Below, piece by piece: positions 1 through 9,665 of a stretch of DNA of 28,457 nt. Made by a program: the position numbers and the translations under genes. This DNA is from an uncultured Alistipes sp. (GTDB lineage Bacteria; Bacteroidota; Bacteroidia; Bacteroidales; Rikenellaceae): assembly GCA_949840605.1 (NCBI GenBank), contig CATKXN010000022.1:1-28457 (forward strand), given 5' to 3'. Positions within the stretch are counted from its first letter, which is position 1; each line of letters starts with the position of its first letter. The notes below the pieces were generated by a model. That model did no database searches. It was not told the DNA's origin and saw only the letters and a list, made by a program, of their open reading frames with translations.

Positions 1-73
1 TACGACAAACTGTAATCTTTTCACAGCGTTCCGGTCCGCATATGTTACATTAATGATTTTTTTTAATAATTTA

Positions 74-105
74 TTTGTAAGAGACTTAGCAAATGTTTAC
101 CTTTG
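74..105 (+). promoter_or_regulatory. Bacteroidetes-type promoter of the first SusCD operon
   Basis: A TTTG at 74-77 and TACCTTTG at 98-105 are separated by 20 bases. This fits the Bacteroidetes housekeeping -33/-7 consensus (TTTG-N19/20-TAnnTTTG). Transcription would start near 110, giving a leader of about 40 AT-rich bases before the ATG at 149. The start has no Shine-Dalgarno, which is usual in this phylum. I see nothing else of note in bases 1-73. Confidence 0.8.
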
Positions 106-148
106 TTATGAACTTTTTATTTTAAAATTTTAATAAAAATTAACGCTT

Positions 149-3100
149 ATGGTAAGAAAAATTCTACTATCGTTAATTGCTTTTGTGGGGTGGGGAATTT
201 TATTCTCCTCAGCGCAGAATAAGCAAATTACCGGTACGGTTGCCGATACGGCGGGAAAACCCATCGCCGGCGCGACGGTTCTGGTAGACGGCACCATAAT
301 CGGTACCACCACCGGTGCGACGGGGCAGTTCTCGATTTCGGCCCCGGAAAACGCAACCCTGTTGGTTACGTTTATCGGTTACGAACCGCAGCGCATCCCG
401 CTTGCAGGCAAAACCAAGGTGAACGTGACGATGAAGGAGGATACCCATGCGATCGAAGACGTGATCGTCGTCGCATACGGTACGGCCAAGAAAGAGGCTT
501 TCACGGGGTCCGCTTCGGTGATGAAATCGGAAGACATCGGCAAACGTCAGGTGTCCAATATTTCGAACGCCCTTGCAGGCGCCGTGGCGGGCGTACAGTC
601 GGTATCGACTACCGGACAGCCCGGCGAAGGAGCTAAAATCCGCATCCGCGGCGTCGGCTCCATGTCGGCCAGCAGCGAACCGCTCTACATCGTCGACGGG
701 GCTCCCTATGACGGGTCGCTTTCCTACCTCAACAGCGCCGACATCGAGTCGCTGACGGTCCTGAAGGACGCTGCGGCGTCGGCGATCTACGGCGCCCGCG
801 GCGCCAACGGCGTCGTGCTGATCACCACCAAAAAAGGCAAGTCGCGGGATGCCGTCGTCACGCTGGACGCCAAGTGGGGAACGAACTCCCGCGGAGTTCC
901 CAACTACGACGTGCTCTCGAATTCAGGCGAGTACTACGAACTGAATTACCGGTCGCTGTACAACAGCAAGTTCCTGTCCGGAAGCACGGCGGCCGAAGCC
1001 CGTGCTTTCGCCAATTCGACGCTGTTCAACGACAAGAACGGCGGCGTGGGTTACAACGTCTACACGGTTCCCGAAGGGCAGACGCTGATCGGTTCCAACG
1101 GCAAACTCAATCCCAATGCACGTCTGGGCTATTCCGACGGACAGTACTACTACGCTCCCGACGACTGGTACGACGAACTCTTCGGCAAGGGCAACCTGCG
1201 CCAGGAGTACAACGTGTCGGTGGCAGGAGCTTCCGACCGAATCAATTACTACATGTCCGCCGGTTATCTCGACGATAACGGCATCGTCAAGAACTCGGGC
1301 TTCACGCGCTATTCGACCCGTCTGAAGGCCGATTACCAGGCGAAGAAGTGGCTGAAAGTCGGGGCCAACGTGGGTTATTCGCACGCCATCTCCGATTCTC
1401 CGGACGGGCAGACCGATGCCGGTTCGAGCGCGAACCTGTTCTATCTGGCCAACCTGATCGCGCCGATCTACCCGATGTATGTCCGCGGCACGGACAAACA
1501 GATCATGTACGACGACCACGGCAATAAGATCTACGACTCGGGTACGAACACCAACCAGATCCGTTCCTTCTCGGGAGGAGCCAACCCCATGATCTCGATG
1601 GACCTGGACCGCCACCGCACCTATACCGACGCGGTGAACGGCAACTGGTATGCGACGGTGACCCCGGTGGAAGGGCTGAACGTGACGGCCAACATCAGCG
1701 CCACGGCCATCAACCAGCGCGAAAGCTATCTCTACAACTCCTATTACGGGTTCTACATCGGCAAGGGTTCGGTCTCGATCTACCACAACCGCACTTTCGC
1801 CATCAACCAGCAGTACCTGGCCACCTACAAGAAGACCTTTGCGGAGAAGCACAACATCGACCTGCTGTTCGGTTACGAGAGCTACGAACTGAAGTCGCAG
1901 TATCTCTACGGCAGCAATTCCGATCTTTACAACCCCACTATCGGGGAGTTGGGCAATGCGATCTACGAGACGCCCAAAACCTCTTCGGCGACGAGTTCCT
2001 ATGCCACGAAAGGCATATTGACGCGCGTGCAGTACGACTACGACGGCAAATATTTCTTCTCGGCATCGTATCGCCGCGACGCCTCGTCGCGTTTCCATCC
2101 CGACCACCGCTGGGGCAACTTCGGCTCGGTGGGCGCAGCGTGGCTGCTGAACCGCGAGAATTTCTTGAAGGACATCAAGTGGATCGACATGCTGAAACTG
2201 AAGGTTTCGTACGGTATTCAGGGTAACGACAACATCCTCGACCCCGCTACCGGCGACAACGTCGAATACACCAACTTCTATCCCTACATGGACCAGTACC
2301 AGGTAGGCCGCGTCGACGGCGACTTCTCCCTGACGCTCACCTATAAGGGCAACAAGGAGATCACGTGGGAGTCGTCGCACTCGCTCAACGTCGGCGTCGA
2401 ATTCGGATTCTGGAACAATCGCCTGAGCGGCGGCATCGAGTATTTTTCGCGCAAGACCTCGGACATGCTCTATTACAAACCGGTGTCGCCCTCGATGGGC
2501 TATTCGCGGCTTCCGGTCAACGTCGGGTCGATGCGCAACGCCGGTCTCGAGGTGGATCTGATTGCGGAAGTGCTGCGTTACAGGAACTTTACGTGGGATA
2601 TCAACCTCAACCTCACGCATTACAAGAACAAGATCCTCTCGCTCGACAAGGACATTCCCGCCACGGGCATCGTGGGCTCGATGTCGATCCGCGAGATCGG
2701 CGGGTCGGCTTACGACTCCTATCTGAAGACCTTTGCCGGCGTCGACCCCGAGACGGGCAAGTCGCTGTGGTACATGGACCCCGACAAGGGCGACTATTCG
2801 ACCACGGATGTCTATGACGACGCCAAACAGGCCCGTCAGGGAAGCACCCTTCCCAAGGTGAGCGGCGGTTTCGGCACTACGCTGAGTTTCTACGGCGTGG
2901 ACATCTCGGCGCAATTCTCCTACCAGCTCGGCGGCCGGATTTACGACAACACCTACATGTCGCTGATGCACTACGGCGACCAGGCGGGTATGAACTGGCA
3001 CACGGACATCCGCAAGGCCTGGACGCCCGAGAACCGCTACACGGACATTCCCCGCCTGAACACTTCGGACGATTCGAACCAGAAATACTCGTCGCGCTTC

Positions 3101-3343
3101 CTCGTCAGCTCGAACTACCTGTCGGTCAACAATGTGACGGTGGGTTATTCGCTGCCTAAGAAGTGGATGAAGAAGCTCGGCATCGGCGGCATCCGCGTCT
3201 ATTTCTCGGGGGACAACCTCGCCGTCTTCTCCAAACGCGAAGGACTCGACCCGCGCATCATGCTCAGCGGTGCGGGGACGGCTGACAATACCTCCTACAC
3301 GGCGCTGCGCACCATTTCGGGCGGTATCAACCTGACATTCTGA
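149..3343 (+). CDS. SusC/RagA-family TonB-dependent outer-membrane transporter
   Basis: This is a 1064-residue outer-membrane barrel that imports oligomeric nutrients with its SusD partner, powered by TonB. A signal peptide spans about residues 1-22. A carboxypeptidase-regulatory-like domain follows (about 25-100, starting at the ITGTV motif). The TonB box/SusC signature is near residues 102-112 (IEDVIVVAYGT). The plug domain carries the typical LYIVDGAPYDG and AAASAIYGARGANGVVLITT stretches, and the protein ends in the barrel's terminal aromatic residue (LTF). Unlike the second SusC in this window it has no N-terminal STN domain, so it is probably not wired to an anti-sigma factor. The susD gene starts 31 bases downstream. 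The substrate cannot be read from this sequence; the protease in the same operon suggests peptides. Confidence 0.96.
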   Translation: MVRKILLSLIAFVGWGILFSSAQNKQITGTVADTAGKPIAGATVLVDGTIIGTTTGATGQFSISAPENATLLVTFIGYEPQRIPLAGKTKVNVTMKEDTHAIEDVIVVAYGTAKKEAFTGSASVMKSEDIGKRQVSNISNALAGAVAGVQSVSTTGQPGEGAKIRIRGVGSMSASSEPLYIVDGAPYDGSLSYLNSADIESLTVLKDAAASAIYGARGANGVVLITTKKGKSRDAVVTLDAKWGTNSRGVPNYDVLSNSGEYYELNYRSLYNSKFLSGSTAAEARAFANSTLFNDKNGGVGYNVYTVPEGQTLIGSNGKLNPNARLGYSDGQYYYAPDDWYDELFGKGNLRQEYNVSVAGASDRINYYMSAGYLDDNGIVKNSGFTRYSTRLKADYQAKKWLKVGANVGYSHAISDSPDGQTDAGSSANLFYLANLIAPIYPMYVRGTDKQIMYDDHGNKIYDSGTNTNQIRSFSGGANPMISMDLDRHRTYTDAVNGNWYATVTPVEGLNVTANISATAINQRESYLYNSYYGFYIGKGSVSIYHNRTFAINQQYLATYKKTFAEKHNIDLLFGYESYELKSQYLYGSNSDLYNPTIGELGNAIYETPKTSSATSSYATKGILTRVQYDYDGKYFFSASYRRDASSRFHPDHRWGNFGSVGAAWLLNRENFLKDIKWIDMLKLKVSYGIQGNDNILDPATGDNVEYTNFYPYMDQYQVGRVDGDFSLTLTYKGNKEITWESSHSLNVGVEFGFWNNRLSGGIEYFSRKTSDMLYYKPVSPSMGYSRLPVNVGSMRNAGLEVDLIAEVLRYRNFTWDINLNLTHYKNKILSLDKDIPATGIVGSMSIREIGGSAYDSYLKTFAGVDPETGKSLWYMDPDKGDYSTTDVYDDAKQARQGSTLPKVSGGFGTTLSFYGVDISAQFSYQLGGRIYDNTYMSLMHYGDQAGMNWHTDIRKAWTPENRYTDIPRLNTSDDSNQKYSSRFLVSSNYLSVNNVTVGYSLPKKWMKKLGIGGIRVYFSGDNLAVFSKREGLDPRIMLSGAGTADNTSYTALRTISGGINLTF

Positions 3344-3374
3344 TCCCGAGGTCGAATTAAAAACACAGAGAGCT

Positions 3375-5042
3375 ATGAAAAGATTCAACAAGATATGGAC
3401 ATTGGCCCTGGGAGCAGCCGCGATGGTCTCCTGCACCGACCTGGACACGTTTCCCGAAGGCATTACGGTGACGGGCGATCAGAAAGAGGAGGTCGTCGAG
3501 AACAACCCCGAGCGTCTGCAGGCCGACATCAACACCCTTGCGTCGATCATGGTCAAGGTAGCCCCCAACTGGGAGGGCGGCGACGACCAGATTTTCCACA
3601 ACGACTTCAGCTATCCGGCCGTGTGCATCGCCGCCGACGGCAACGGCGCCGACATGGTTTCGGACAACAGCGGTTACGAGTGGTTTTCGGTCGCATTCGA
3701 GTATTCCGACCGCAACGCCAACTACGCTGTGCCCCTGTTCACCTGGAATTTCTGCTACAGGCTGAACAAGCAGGCCAACGACATCCTTTCCACGATTCCC
3801 GCCGATACGGAGGTTCAGACGCTGAAACATTACCGCGGCCAGGCCCTCGTGGCGCGCGCCTTCGCCAACTTCACGCTGGCGCAGCGTTTCCAGTTCACCT
3901 ACAAGGGCAACGAGGACAAACCGACGGTCCCCGTCGTTACGTGGGATATGCCCGCGGAACGGGCCGGAGCCAATCCCCGCGCCACGAATGCCGAAATCTA
4001 CAAACTCATTTACGATGACCTGACGCAGGCGATCTCCGACCTCGACGGGTTCCAGCGCACGGGCAAGTCGGCGATCGACCGGAATGTCGCCTACGGCGTG
4101 CGGGCCCGCGTGAACCTGGTGATGAACAACTGGGGCGAGGCGGCGACCGACGCCGAGGAGGCCATGAAGGGATACTCCTTCCTGACGAAGGAAGCCGTAT
4201 CGGTTCCCGGGTTCAACGACGCGAGCGCGTCGTCGTGGATCTGGGCCGGTCTTTACAAGGCGGCCGATACCCCGGAGAACCTTCGCAACATCACCTGGCC
4301 CGGACACCTCGGATCGTGCAACGGCGGGTATACCACGAGCCAGGGGCTGTACAAGCGCATCAATTCCCTGCTGTACAAGATGATTCCCGAAACCGATGTC
4401 CGTAAGGGATGGTGGATCGACACCAACCTCTCGTCGCCGCTGCTCGACCATATGGAGTGGAACGGCCTGACCGGATCGGCGATCAGTTCGCTGGTGATTT
4501 CCAACGTCAAACGCGCTTTCGTACCCTATACCAACGTCAAGTTCGGACCTTACCAGAACAAGTGCGGCACGAACGTCAATGCCTGCGACTGGTGCATCAT
4601 GCGCGCCGAGGAGATGCTCTTCATCCAGGCCGAGGCTATGGCCATGGGCGGCAACCTCGGCGGAGCCAAGACGCTCCTCGAAAACTGGGTCCGGAGTTAC
4701 CGCAACCCCGCCTACACCAGCACGTCGGCCTCGCCCGAAGATTTCCGCAACGAGGTCTGGGTGCAGCGCCGCATCGAACTGTGGGGCGAAGGACACGCCT
4801 ATACCGACATCATGCGCCTGAAGAAGAACGTCGTGCGCTGCTCGCCGGACGGCAAATCGGATTTCCCCGATGCCTGGGCGTTCAACATCGCTGCCGACGA
4901 CGGCATCCTGCTGCTGCGCATCCCCACCCGGGAGACCAATGCCAATGCGGCGATCGACCCCGTGGACGACAACAATACGGGCGGTAAATTCCCCGTGGGC
5001 GGCGACGGAAAGGGACTTACGGACGGCGCCGTCGTAAAATAG
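3375..5042 (+). CDS. SusD/RagB-family substrate-binding outer-membrane lipoprotein
   Basis: This 555-residue protein is the surface lid that binds substrate and passes it to the upstream SusC channel. The signal peptide ends in a lipobox with lipidated Cys20 (AMVSC-TDLD). The sequence has SusD features: an early region rich in aromatic and Asn residues, a TPR-like helical segment (YRGQALVARAFANFTLAQRFQFTY, about residues 155-175), and a C-terminal stretch with the family pattern RRIELWGEGHAYTDIMRLKK (about 460-480). Its length is normal for the family. It lies 31 bases after susC and 26 bases before the next lipoprotein gene, so the three are probably co-transcribed. Confidence 0.95.
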   Translation: MKRFNKIWTLALGAAAMVSCTDLDTFPEGITVTGDQKEEVVENNPERLQADINTLASIMVKVAPNWEGGDDQIFHNDFSYPAVCIAADGNGADMVSDNSGYEWFSVAFEYSDRNANYAVPLFTWNFCYRLNKQANDILSTIPADTEVQTLKHYRGQALVARAFANFTLAQRFQFTYKGNEDKPTVPVVTWDMPAERAGANPRATNAEIYKLIYDDLTQAISDLDGFQRTGKSAIDRNVAYGVRARVNLVMNNWGEAATDAEEAMKGYSFLTKEAVSVPGFNDASASSWIWAGLYKAADTPENLRNITWPGHLGSCNGGYTTSQGLYKRINSLLYKMIPETDVRKGWWIDTNLSSPLLDHMEWNGLTGSAISSLVISNVKRAFVPYTNVKFGPYQNKCGTNVNACDWCIMRAEEMLFIQAEAMAMGGNLGGAKTLLENWVRSYRNPAYTSTSASPEDFRNEVWVQRRIELWGEGHAYTDIMRLKKNVVRCSPDGKSDFPDAWAFNIAADDGILLLRIPTRETNANAAIDPVDDNNTGGKFPVGGDGKGLTDGAVVK

Positions 5043-5068
5043 TTTTGAACGGAAAACACTGACAGAGT

Positions 5069-7525
5069 ATGAAAACATTCAAGATAATCTATGCGTTCAT
5101 GGCGATGTTCGTCCTTGCAGGCTGCAACGACGACGCGGATTACCTGCCCGGTGAGCCGGAGGGGGCCGACTGCTACGGCGTCTACTTCCCCGCAGCGCAG
5201 AAAACCATGGGCGACCAGGAACTCGATCCCGCGCAGGATACCCGGCTGACATTCGTCGCACGGCGTCTCCGAAGCGAGGGGGCGATCACCGTACCGGTCG
5301 TCCTGACCTCCGACACGAAAGAGGTATTCAAGGTCTCGGCCGTCGAATTCGAGGACGGACAGGAATCGACCACCTTCGACATCACGTTCGACGATGCCGA
5401 GATCGGCACGACCTACGGTGCGCAGGTCGCCATCGAGGACCCCGCCTATGCGGGCATATACGGCGAGAAATCGACGGGCTTCACCTTCAGCGTGACGCGC
5501 GTCAAGTGGAACAAGGTGACGGCGGACGGCCAGACTATGGGGCGTTGGCGCGACGATATCGTCAGTTCGGCCTATGGACTTCCCGGCGTCTACGCCGAAT
5601 ACGACAAGGTCGAGTTCTGGGAGCGGGAGGATAAACCCGGGTTCTACCGGATCAACAACGTCTATTCGCCCGAATTCATGTCGCTGCTCTGGCCGCCCTA
5701 CACTCCGGAAGAGATCGCAGGAAACTGCCCGGGCGGCGTGATGAACTATATCGACGCGACCGATCCCGACAAGGTTTGGCTGCCGGTTCAGAGCACGGGC
5801 GTCTTCTGCAACAGCGGTGACGGCGTGATCGGCTTCGCCTCCTATGTCAAGAAGAATTTCGAGGACGACAGCTCCGTCACGGCCGACGGCGACCGTTACG
5901 GCAAGCTGGTCAACGGCGTCATCACCTTCCCGAAAGAGGGTCTGTCGCTCGAACTGGGCGGCCGCTGGTATCACAAGGCAGGCAATGCCAGCGAATTGCT
6001 GCGCATCGTGCTTCCGGGAGCCAAGGTGTACGACTATTCGCTCGCCCTGTCGAACTCCGAGCCCGCCGGCGGCGTGGTGAAACTGGGCTTCAGACTCGGT
6101 GCGGATGTCGCCAAAGTCAAGTATTCCTTCTTCGGCGGCGCCTTTACCGACGCCCTAGCCGAGACCAAATCGAAGGAGATGGACGCAGGCGAAACCCCCG
6201 TCCGCGGCGAAGTCACCGCAACGGGCACGGTCGATGCCGTGCTGGACGAGACGGGAGTTTACTCCGTCGTCGCCAACGTCTACAATGCGAAGAACGAACT
6301 CCAGGGTTACGAATACCTCTCCTTCGGATATGTCAAGGACGGCGATGAGAAGCCCGTGCTGCTGAGCATCGGACTGGACATCACCGACAAATATGCCGAC
6401 CAGGGCTATACTTCGGAGGATTCCGCGGAGTTCTGGGCCAACGGCCAGGATATCGAGTCGGGCAGCTACGGCCTCTACGAGACCGATGCGCTCGAGGGCA
6501 AGACCGAGGCCGACCTCATCGCGTTGGTAACCGATCCCAAAGCCGCGAAGTTCTCGGCAAAGGACCTCGAAGCGATCAACAAGGGCAAGGGCTCATTCAG
6601 CGTCATGCTCGGAGGTCTCAACGGCGGAACGAGCTACACGCTGGTCGTAAGGGCCTACAACGGCTATGTCTCGAAGATCGTGACGGCCGAAGCCACGACC
6701 CACGGTACGCCTCATCCGCTCAAGCGCCAGTATACGGTGAACGACCTGCTGAACCGGCAGCCTACGGTCGCCGGATACGCCAGGACGTGGAACTACTACG
6801 CCGTGAACAAAAACGGCACTTCGACGAAACGCATCCGGGTCGGAACGGTGACCATCGCCGAAAATCCCGCAAACGCCGCGACGGTCAAGGTTTCGGGCAT
6901 TTCGGGCATCAAACCCGCGGCCATCGGCGGCAGCGACGAGATGCTGTTCGAATACGACGGAGGTCTGCTGTATTCGCTGGCCGATCAGATTATCGGCACC
7001 TATCAGGGGATGCCCGTATCGTATTGGATGACCGATACGGCCTTCGGGGGTTACAGTGCCGATTACGCTCTGGTCGGCGGTCTGGTGGACGACGGATACA
7101 TCGCATTCGTGGCGTATCCCGGGTACATCCAGCAGGGAATCACGTTCAGCGGATTCCGGTTCCTGGCATTCACCGATCAAAGCCTTGAGACTGCGGCCGT
7201 CGGCATGACGTGGCTCTACAACCTGATGCTCGTCGATCCCGCGAAGGACGACATGGCCAAATCCGCCGAGATTGTTACGGCGATGACGGAGGTGTCGGCC
7301 GAACCGGCGAACTGCGTCGAACTCCGTGGTCCGGACCGTCTCCGTGCCGTGATGGGCGAACGCGGGAAGGTGCTTCCGGTGAATGCTGCTCAGGTGGCGA
7401 TGCCTGTCGTGCGGAGCTCCGCGAGCGCCGTCAATGCCCGTGTGACCTTCACGCCGGGAACGGCCGTTCAGGCCCCGGCTATGCCGGGCGCAGCCGAACT
7501 GAAAGCGGGCTTTCGGGTTGAATAA
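5069..7525 (+). CDS. Large surface lipoprotein of unknown function, SusCD-associated
   Basis: This 818-residue protein has a lipoprotein signal and lipidated Cys19 (VLAGC-NDDAD). The acidic residues after the cysteine resemble the surface-export signal of Bacteroidetes lipoproteins. Residues about 30-145 look like a beta-sandwich (Calx-beta-like: pairs of strands around 'TFDITFDDAEIGTTYGAQV'). A middle domain (about 150-300) is rich in Trp and Tyr, and residues about 325-550 look like fibronectin-III-type sandwiches ('YTLVVRAYNGYVSK'). No catalytic motif was recognised. The position directly after susD is where many loci encode SusE/SusF-type surface binding proteins, so a substrate-binding role is likely by context. 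The Ala/Val-rich last ~60 residues look low in complexity. Confidence 0.8.
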   Translation: MKTFKIIYAFMAMFVLAGCNDDADYLPGEPEGADCYGVYFPAAQKTMGDQELDPAQDTRLTFVARRLRSEGAITVPVVLTSDTKEVFKVSAVEFEDGQESTTFDITFDDAEIGTTYGAQVAIEDPAYAGIYGEKSTGFTFSVTRVKWNKVTADGQTMGRWRDDIVSSAYGLPGVYAEYDKVEFWEREDKPGFYRINNVYSPEFMSLLWPPYTPEEIAGNCPGGVMNYIDATDPDKVWLPVQSTGVFCNSGDGVIGFASYVKKNFEDDSSVTADGDRYGKLVNGVITFPKEGLSLELGGRWYHKAGNASELLRIVLPGAKVYDYSLALSNSEPAGGVVKLGFRLGADVAKVKYSFFGGAFTDALAETKSKEMDAGETPVRGEVTATGTVDAVLDETGVYSVVANVYNAKNELQGYEYLSFGYVKDGDEKPVLLSIGLDITDKYADQGYTSEDSAEFWANGQDIESGSYGLYETDALEGKTEADLIALVTDPKAAKFSAKDLEAINKGKGSFSVMLGGLNGGTSYTLVVRAYNGYVSKIVTAEATTHGTPHPLKRQYTVNDLLNRQPTVAGYARTWNYYAVNKNGTSTKRIRVGTVTIAENPANAATVKVSGISGIKPAAIGGSDEMLFEYDGGLLYSLADQIIGTYQGMPVSYWMTDTAFGGYSADYALVGGLVDDGYIAFVAYPGYIQQGITFSGFRFLAFTDQSLETAAVGMTWLYNLMLVDPAKDDMAKSAEIVTAMTEVSAEPANCVELRGPDRLRAVMGERGKVLPVNAAQVAMPVVRSSASAVNARVTFTPGTAVQAPAMPGAAELKAGFRVE

Positions 7526-7549
7526 TCGGGCTGTTAACCAGAAATGACC

Positions 7550-7579
7550 GGGAGGAGCCGGCTCGTGCCGGCCCCTCCC
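7550..7579 (+). other. Strong intra-operon hairpin before the protease gene
   Basis: GGGAGG (7550-7555) and GCCGGC (7557-7562) pair with GCCGGC (7567-7572) and CCTCCC (7574-7579) across a TCGT loop, with one A/C mismatch. It is followed by A-rich sequence (TATAAAAAAGC), not a T run, so it is not a standard terminator. It sits 20 bases before the protease ATG. It may act as an mRNA processing or stability element that sets different levels of susCD and protease message. Confidence 0.6.
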
Positions 7580-7599
7580 TATAAAAAAGCAAAAAAACT

Positions 7600-9645
7600 A
7601 TGGCAAATAGAAAATTCTTACTTATTGCGGCGCTGTTGTTCGCGGCCTGTACGAGCGATCCGATGGACGAGACGCAGCCCGAAACCGGCATTCCGGAAAA
7701 GGCAGCGCACAAGATCGTCAATACATCCGCCAATGCCGAACAGGGCACGCTGCTGGTCTATTTCGACGACCGGGCTGTCGGCGAGGTCGAGAACGCCGCG
7801 GCCGCGGCGGCCAAAACCCGCGCTGCCATGACCCGTTCGGGCATCGCGTCCGTCGATGAAATTCTCGCGGAACTCGGTGCCGGCTCGCTGCGGCGCGTAT
7901 TTCCTTACGATGCCCGAAACGAGGAGAGCATGCGGGCCGCAGGGCTCCACAAGTGGTACCTCGTAGGTTTCGATGCCGACGCCGACCTCGACCGCGCGGC
8001 GCAAAAACTGGCCGGTGTCGCCGAGGTGCAGCGTGTGCAGTTCAACTCGCGGCTCGAATTGGCGGACGACTTCAAGCCCGCTCCGCTGCGGGCTGCGGCA
8101 CCCCTGGCTGCTCCGGCCGCCGAAGCAGCCAGCGCGGTGTTCGACGACGAGCTTCTGCCGCGCCAGTGGCACTACGTCAACTCGGGCAGCAAAAGCTTCG
8201 CCCCGACGGCGCGTGCCGGTGCGGACATCAACGCCGGAGAGGCCTGGAAACTCACGGGCGGCGATCCTTCGGTGATCGTGGCTATCGTCGACGAGGGGGT
8301 GAAATACACGCATCCCGATCTGGCCGCGAACATGTGGGTCAATGAGAAGGAGCTGAACGGCGCCGCAGGTACGGACGACGACGGCAACAGCTACACGGAC
8401 GACATCCACGGTTTCAACTTCGTGACGCACGGGCCGATTTCCTGGGATGTCACCAAAGTGGTCGACGGCGTGGTCGACGGCGACAGCGGGCATGGAACCC
8501 ACGTCGCCGGTACGGTGGCTGCGGTCAACAACAACGGACTGGGCGTCTGCGGCGTAGCGGGCGGTACGGGCCGGAACGACGGCGTGCGGATCATGTCGTG
8601 CCAGATCTTCTCGGGCGTGTCGGGCGGCACGGCGGCCGTGTCGGCCGAAGCGATCGTCTATGCGGCCAACAACGGCGCATCGATCATCCAGTGTTCCTAC
8701 GGTTACAAAAACAACGGACCCGTATCGGACAGCGAATACGTTTCGATAGCCCGAATCGAAAAGGAAGCTATCGATTATTTCATCGGAAAGAAAAACTGCA
8801 AGGCGCTGGACGGCGGTCTGGCCATCTTCTCCGCGGGTAACGAATCCCAGCCGTATTCGGGCTATCCGGGCGGTTACAGGGATTATATTTCGGTGACCTC
8901 CTTCTCGCCCGACTTCCTGCCGGCCTACTACACCAATTACGGTCCCGGCTGCAATATCGCGGCTCCGGGCGGCGATGCGGCGATCTCGACCGACAAAGCC
9001 TCGAGCCAGATCCTCTCGACGGTGCCTTCCGAACTGGCCGATTTCGAGGGCGAAGACTACGGGTACATGCAGGGTACGTCGATGGCCTGCCCGCACGTTT
9101 CGGGCGTTGCGGCGCTGGGACTCTCCTATGCGCTGAAGAAGGGCAGGCATTTCAGCCTCGACGAATTCAAGTCGATGCTGCTCACTTCGGTGAACGACAT
9201 CAACTACTACCTCGACGGAACGAAAGAGTCGCTGAAGACCATCAATCTGAACGACTACTACGGTAAAATGGGCACCGGCGCCATCGACGCCTACCAACTG
9301 CTCATGCAGATCGAAGGAACACCGTGCCTCGGGGTGAAAATCGGCGCCGGCCAGCTCATTCCGCTGACGAAATATTTCGGCGGCGGAGCTTCGGGCCTGA
9401 CTTATCTCTCCGTGACCATGACCCCGGAAGACAGGGCCCGGCTCGGCGTGACGGAGGCCCCCAAGATGGTCTACGGCAAGCTGCAAATCCGCTGTACGAA
9501 ACCCGGCACCGCCAAGATAACGGTCAGGGCCGTCGCCGGAGGTGAAAATCTCGGCGACGACGAGGTGATGGGCGGTCAGACCGTAACCAAGGAATTTGCC
9601 GTCATCGCCCGTGCGGGAGAAAATGCAAACGGAGGTTGGTTATAA
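7600..9645 (+). CDS. S8 family (subtilisin-like) serine protease lipoprotein
   Basis: This is a 681-residue secreted endopeptidase with a lipobox and Cys17 (LFAAC-TSD). An N-terminal region (about 45-150) resembles a propeptide ('WYLVGFDADADLDRAAQKLAGVAEV'). The S8 catalytic triad is complete: Asp231 in VAIVDEGVKYTHPDL, His298 in DSGHGTHVAGTV, and Ser494 in QGTSMACPHVSG. The oxyanion-hole Asn is Asn414 in FSAGNES. A C-terminal beta-rich domain (about 575-670) follows. It is in line with the SusCD genes, 74 bases after the 818-aa lipoprotein gene, so it probably cuts proteins at the cell surface to feed the transporter. This is inferred from context. Autocatalytic activation is expected for the family. 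Confidence 0.95.
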   Translation: MANRKFLLIAALLFAACTSDPMDETQPETGIPEKAAHKIVNTSANAEQGTLLVYFDDRAVGEVENAAAAAAKTRAAMTRSGIASVDEILAELGAGSLRRVFPYDARNEESMRAAGLHKWYLVGFDADADLDRAAQKLAGVAEVQRVQFNSRLELADDFKPAPLRAAAPLAAPAAEAASAVFDDELLPRQWHYVNSGSKSFAPTARAGADINAGEAWKLTGGDPSVIVAIVDEGVKYTHPDLAANMWVNEKELNGAAGTDDDGNSYTDDIHGFNFVTHGPISWDVTKVVDGVVDGDSGHGTHVAGTVAAVNNNGLGVCGVAGGTGRNDGVRIMSCQIFSGVSGGTAAVSAEAIVYAANNGASIIQCSYGYKNNGPVSDSEYVSIARIEKEAIDYFIGKKNCKALDGGLAIFSAGNESQPYSGYPGGYRDYISVTSFSPDFLPAYYTNYGPGCNIAAPGGDAAISTDKASSQILSTVPSELADFEGEDYGYMQGTSMACPHVSGVAALGLSYALKKGRHFSLDEFKSMLLTSVNDINYYLDGTKESLKTINLNDYYGKMGTGAIDAYQLLMQIEGTPCLGVKIGAGQLIPLTKYFGGGASGLTYLSVTMTPEDRARLGVTEAPKMVYGKLQIRCTKPGTAKITVRAVAGGENLGDDEVMGGQTVTKEFAVIARAGENANGGWL

Positions 9646-9665
9646 TAAAAATATTCAAAAAGACT

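Noticed and set aside
923..3463. 846-residue open frame antisense to the first susC
   Set aside because: It is an antisense shadow of a GC-rich gene: no signal, low-complexity Arg/Val/Asp-rich translation, no family pattern. Similar long shadows lie opposite the first susD (3357-5078), the DUF1735/EEP genes (12970-14964), the second susD (14900-16732) and lutB (26081-27769).
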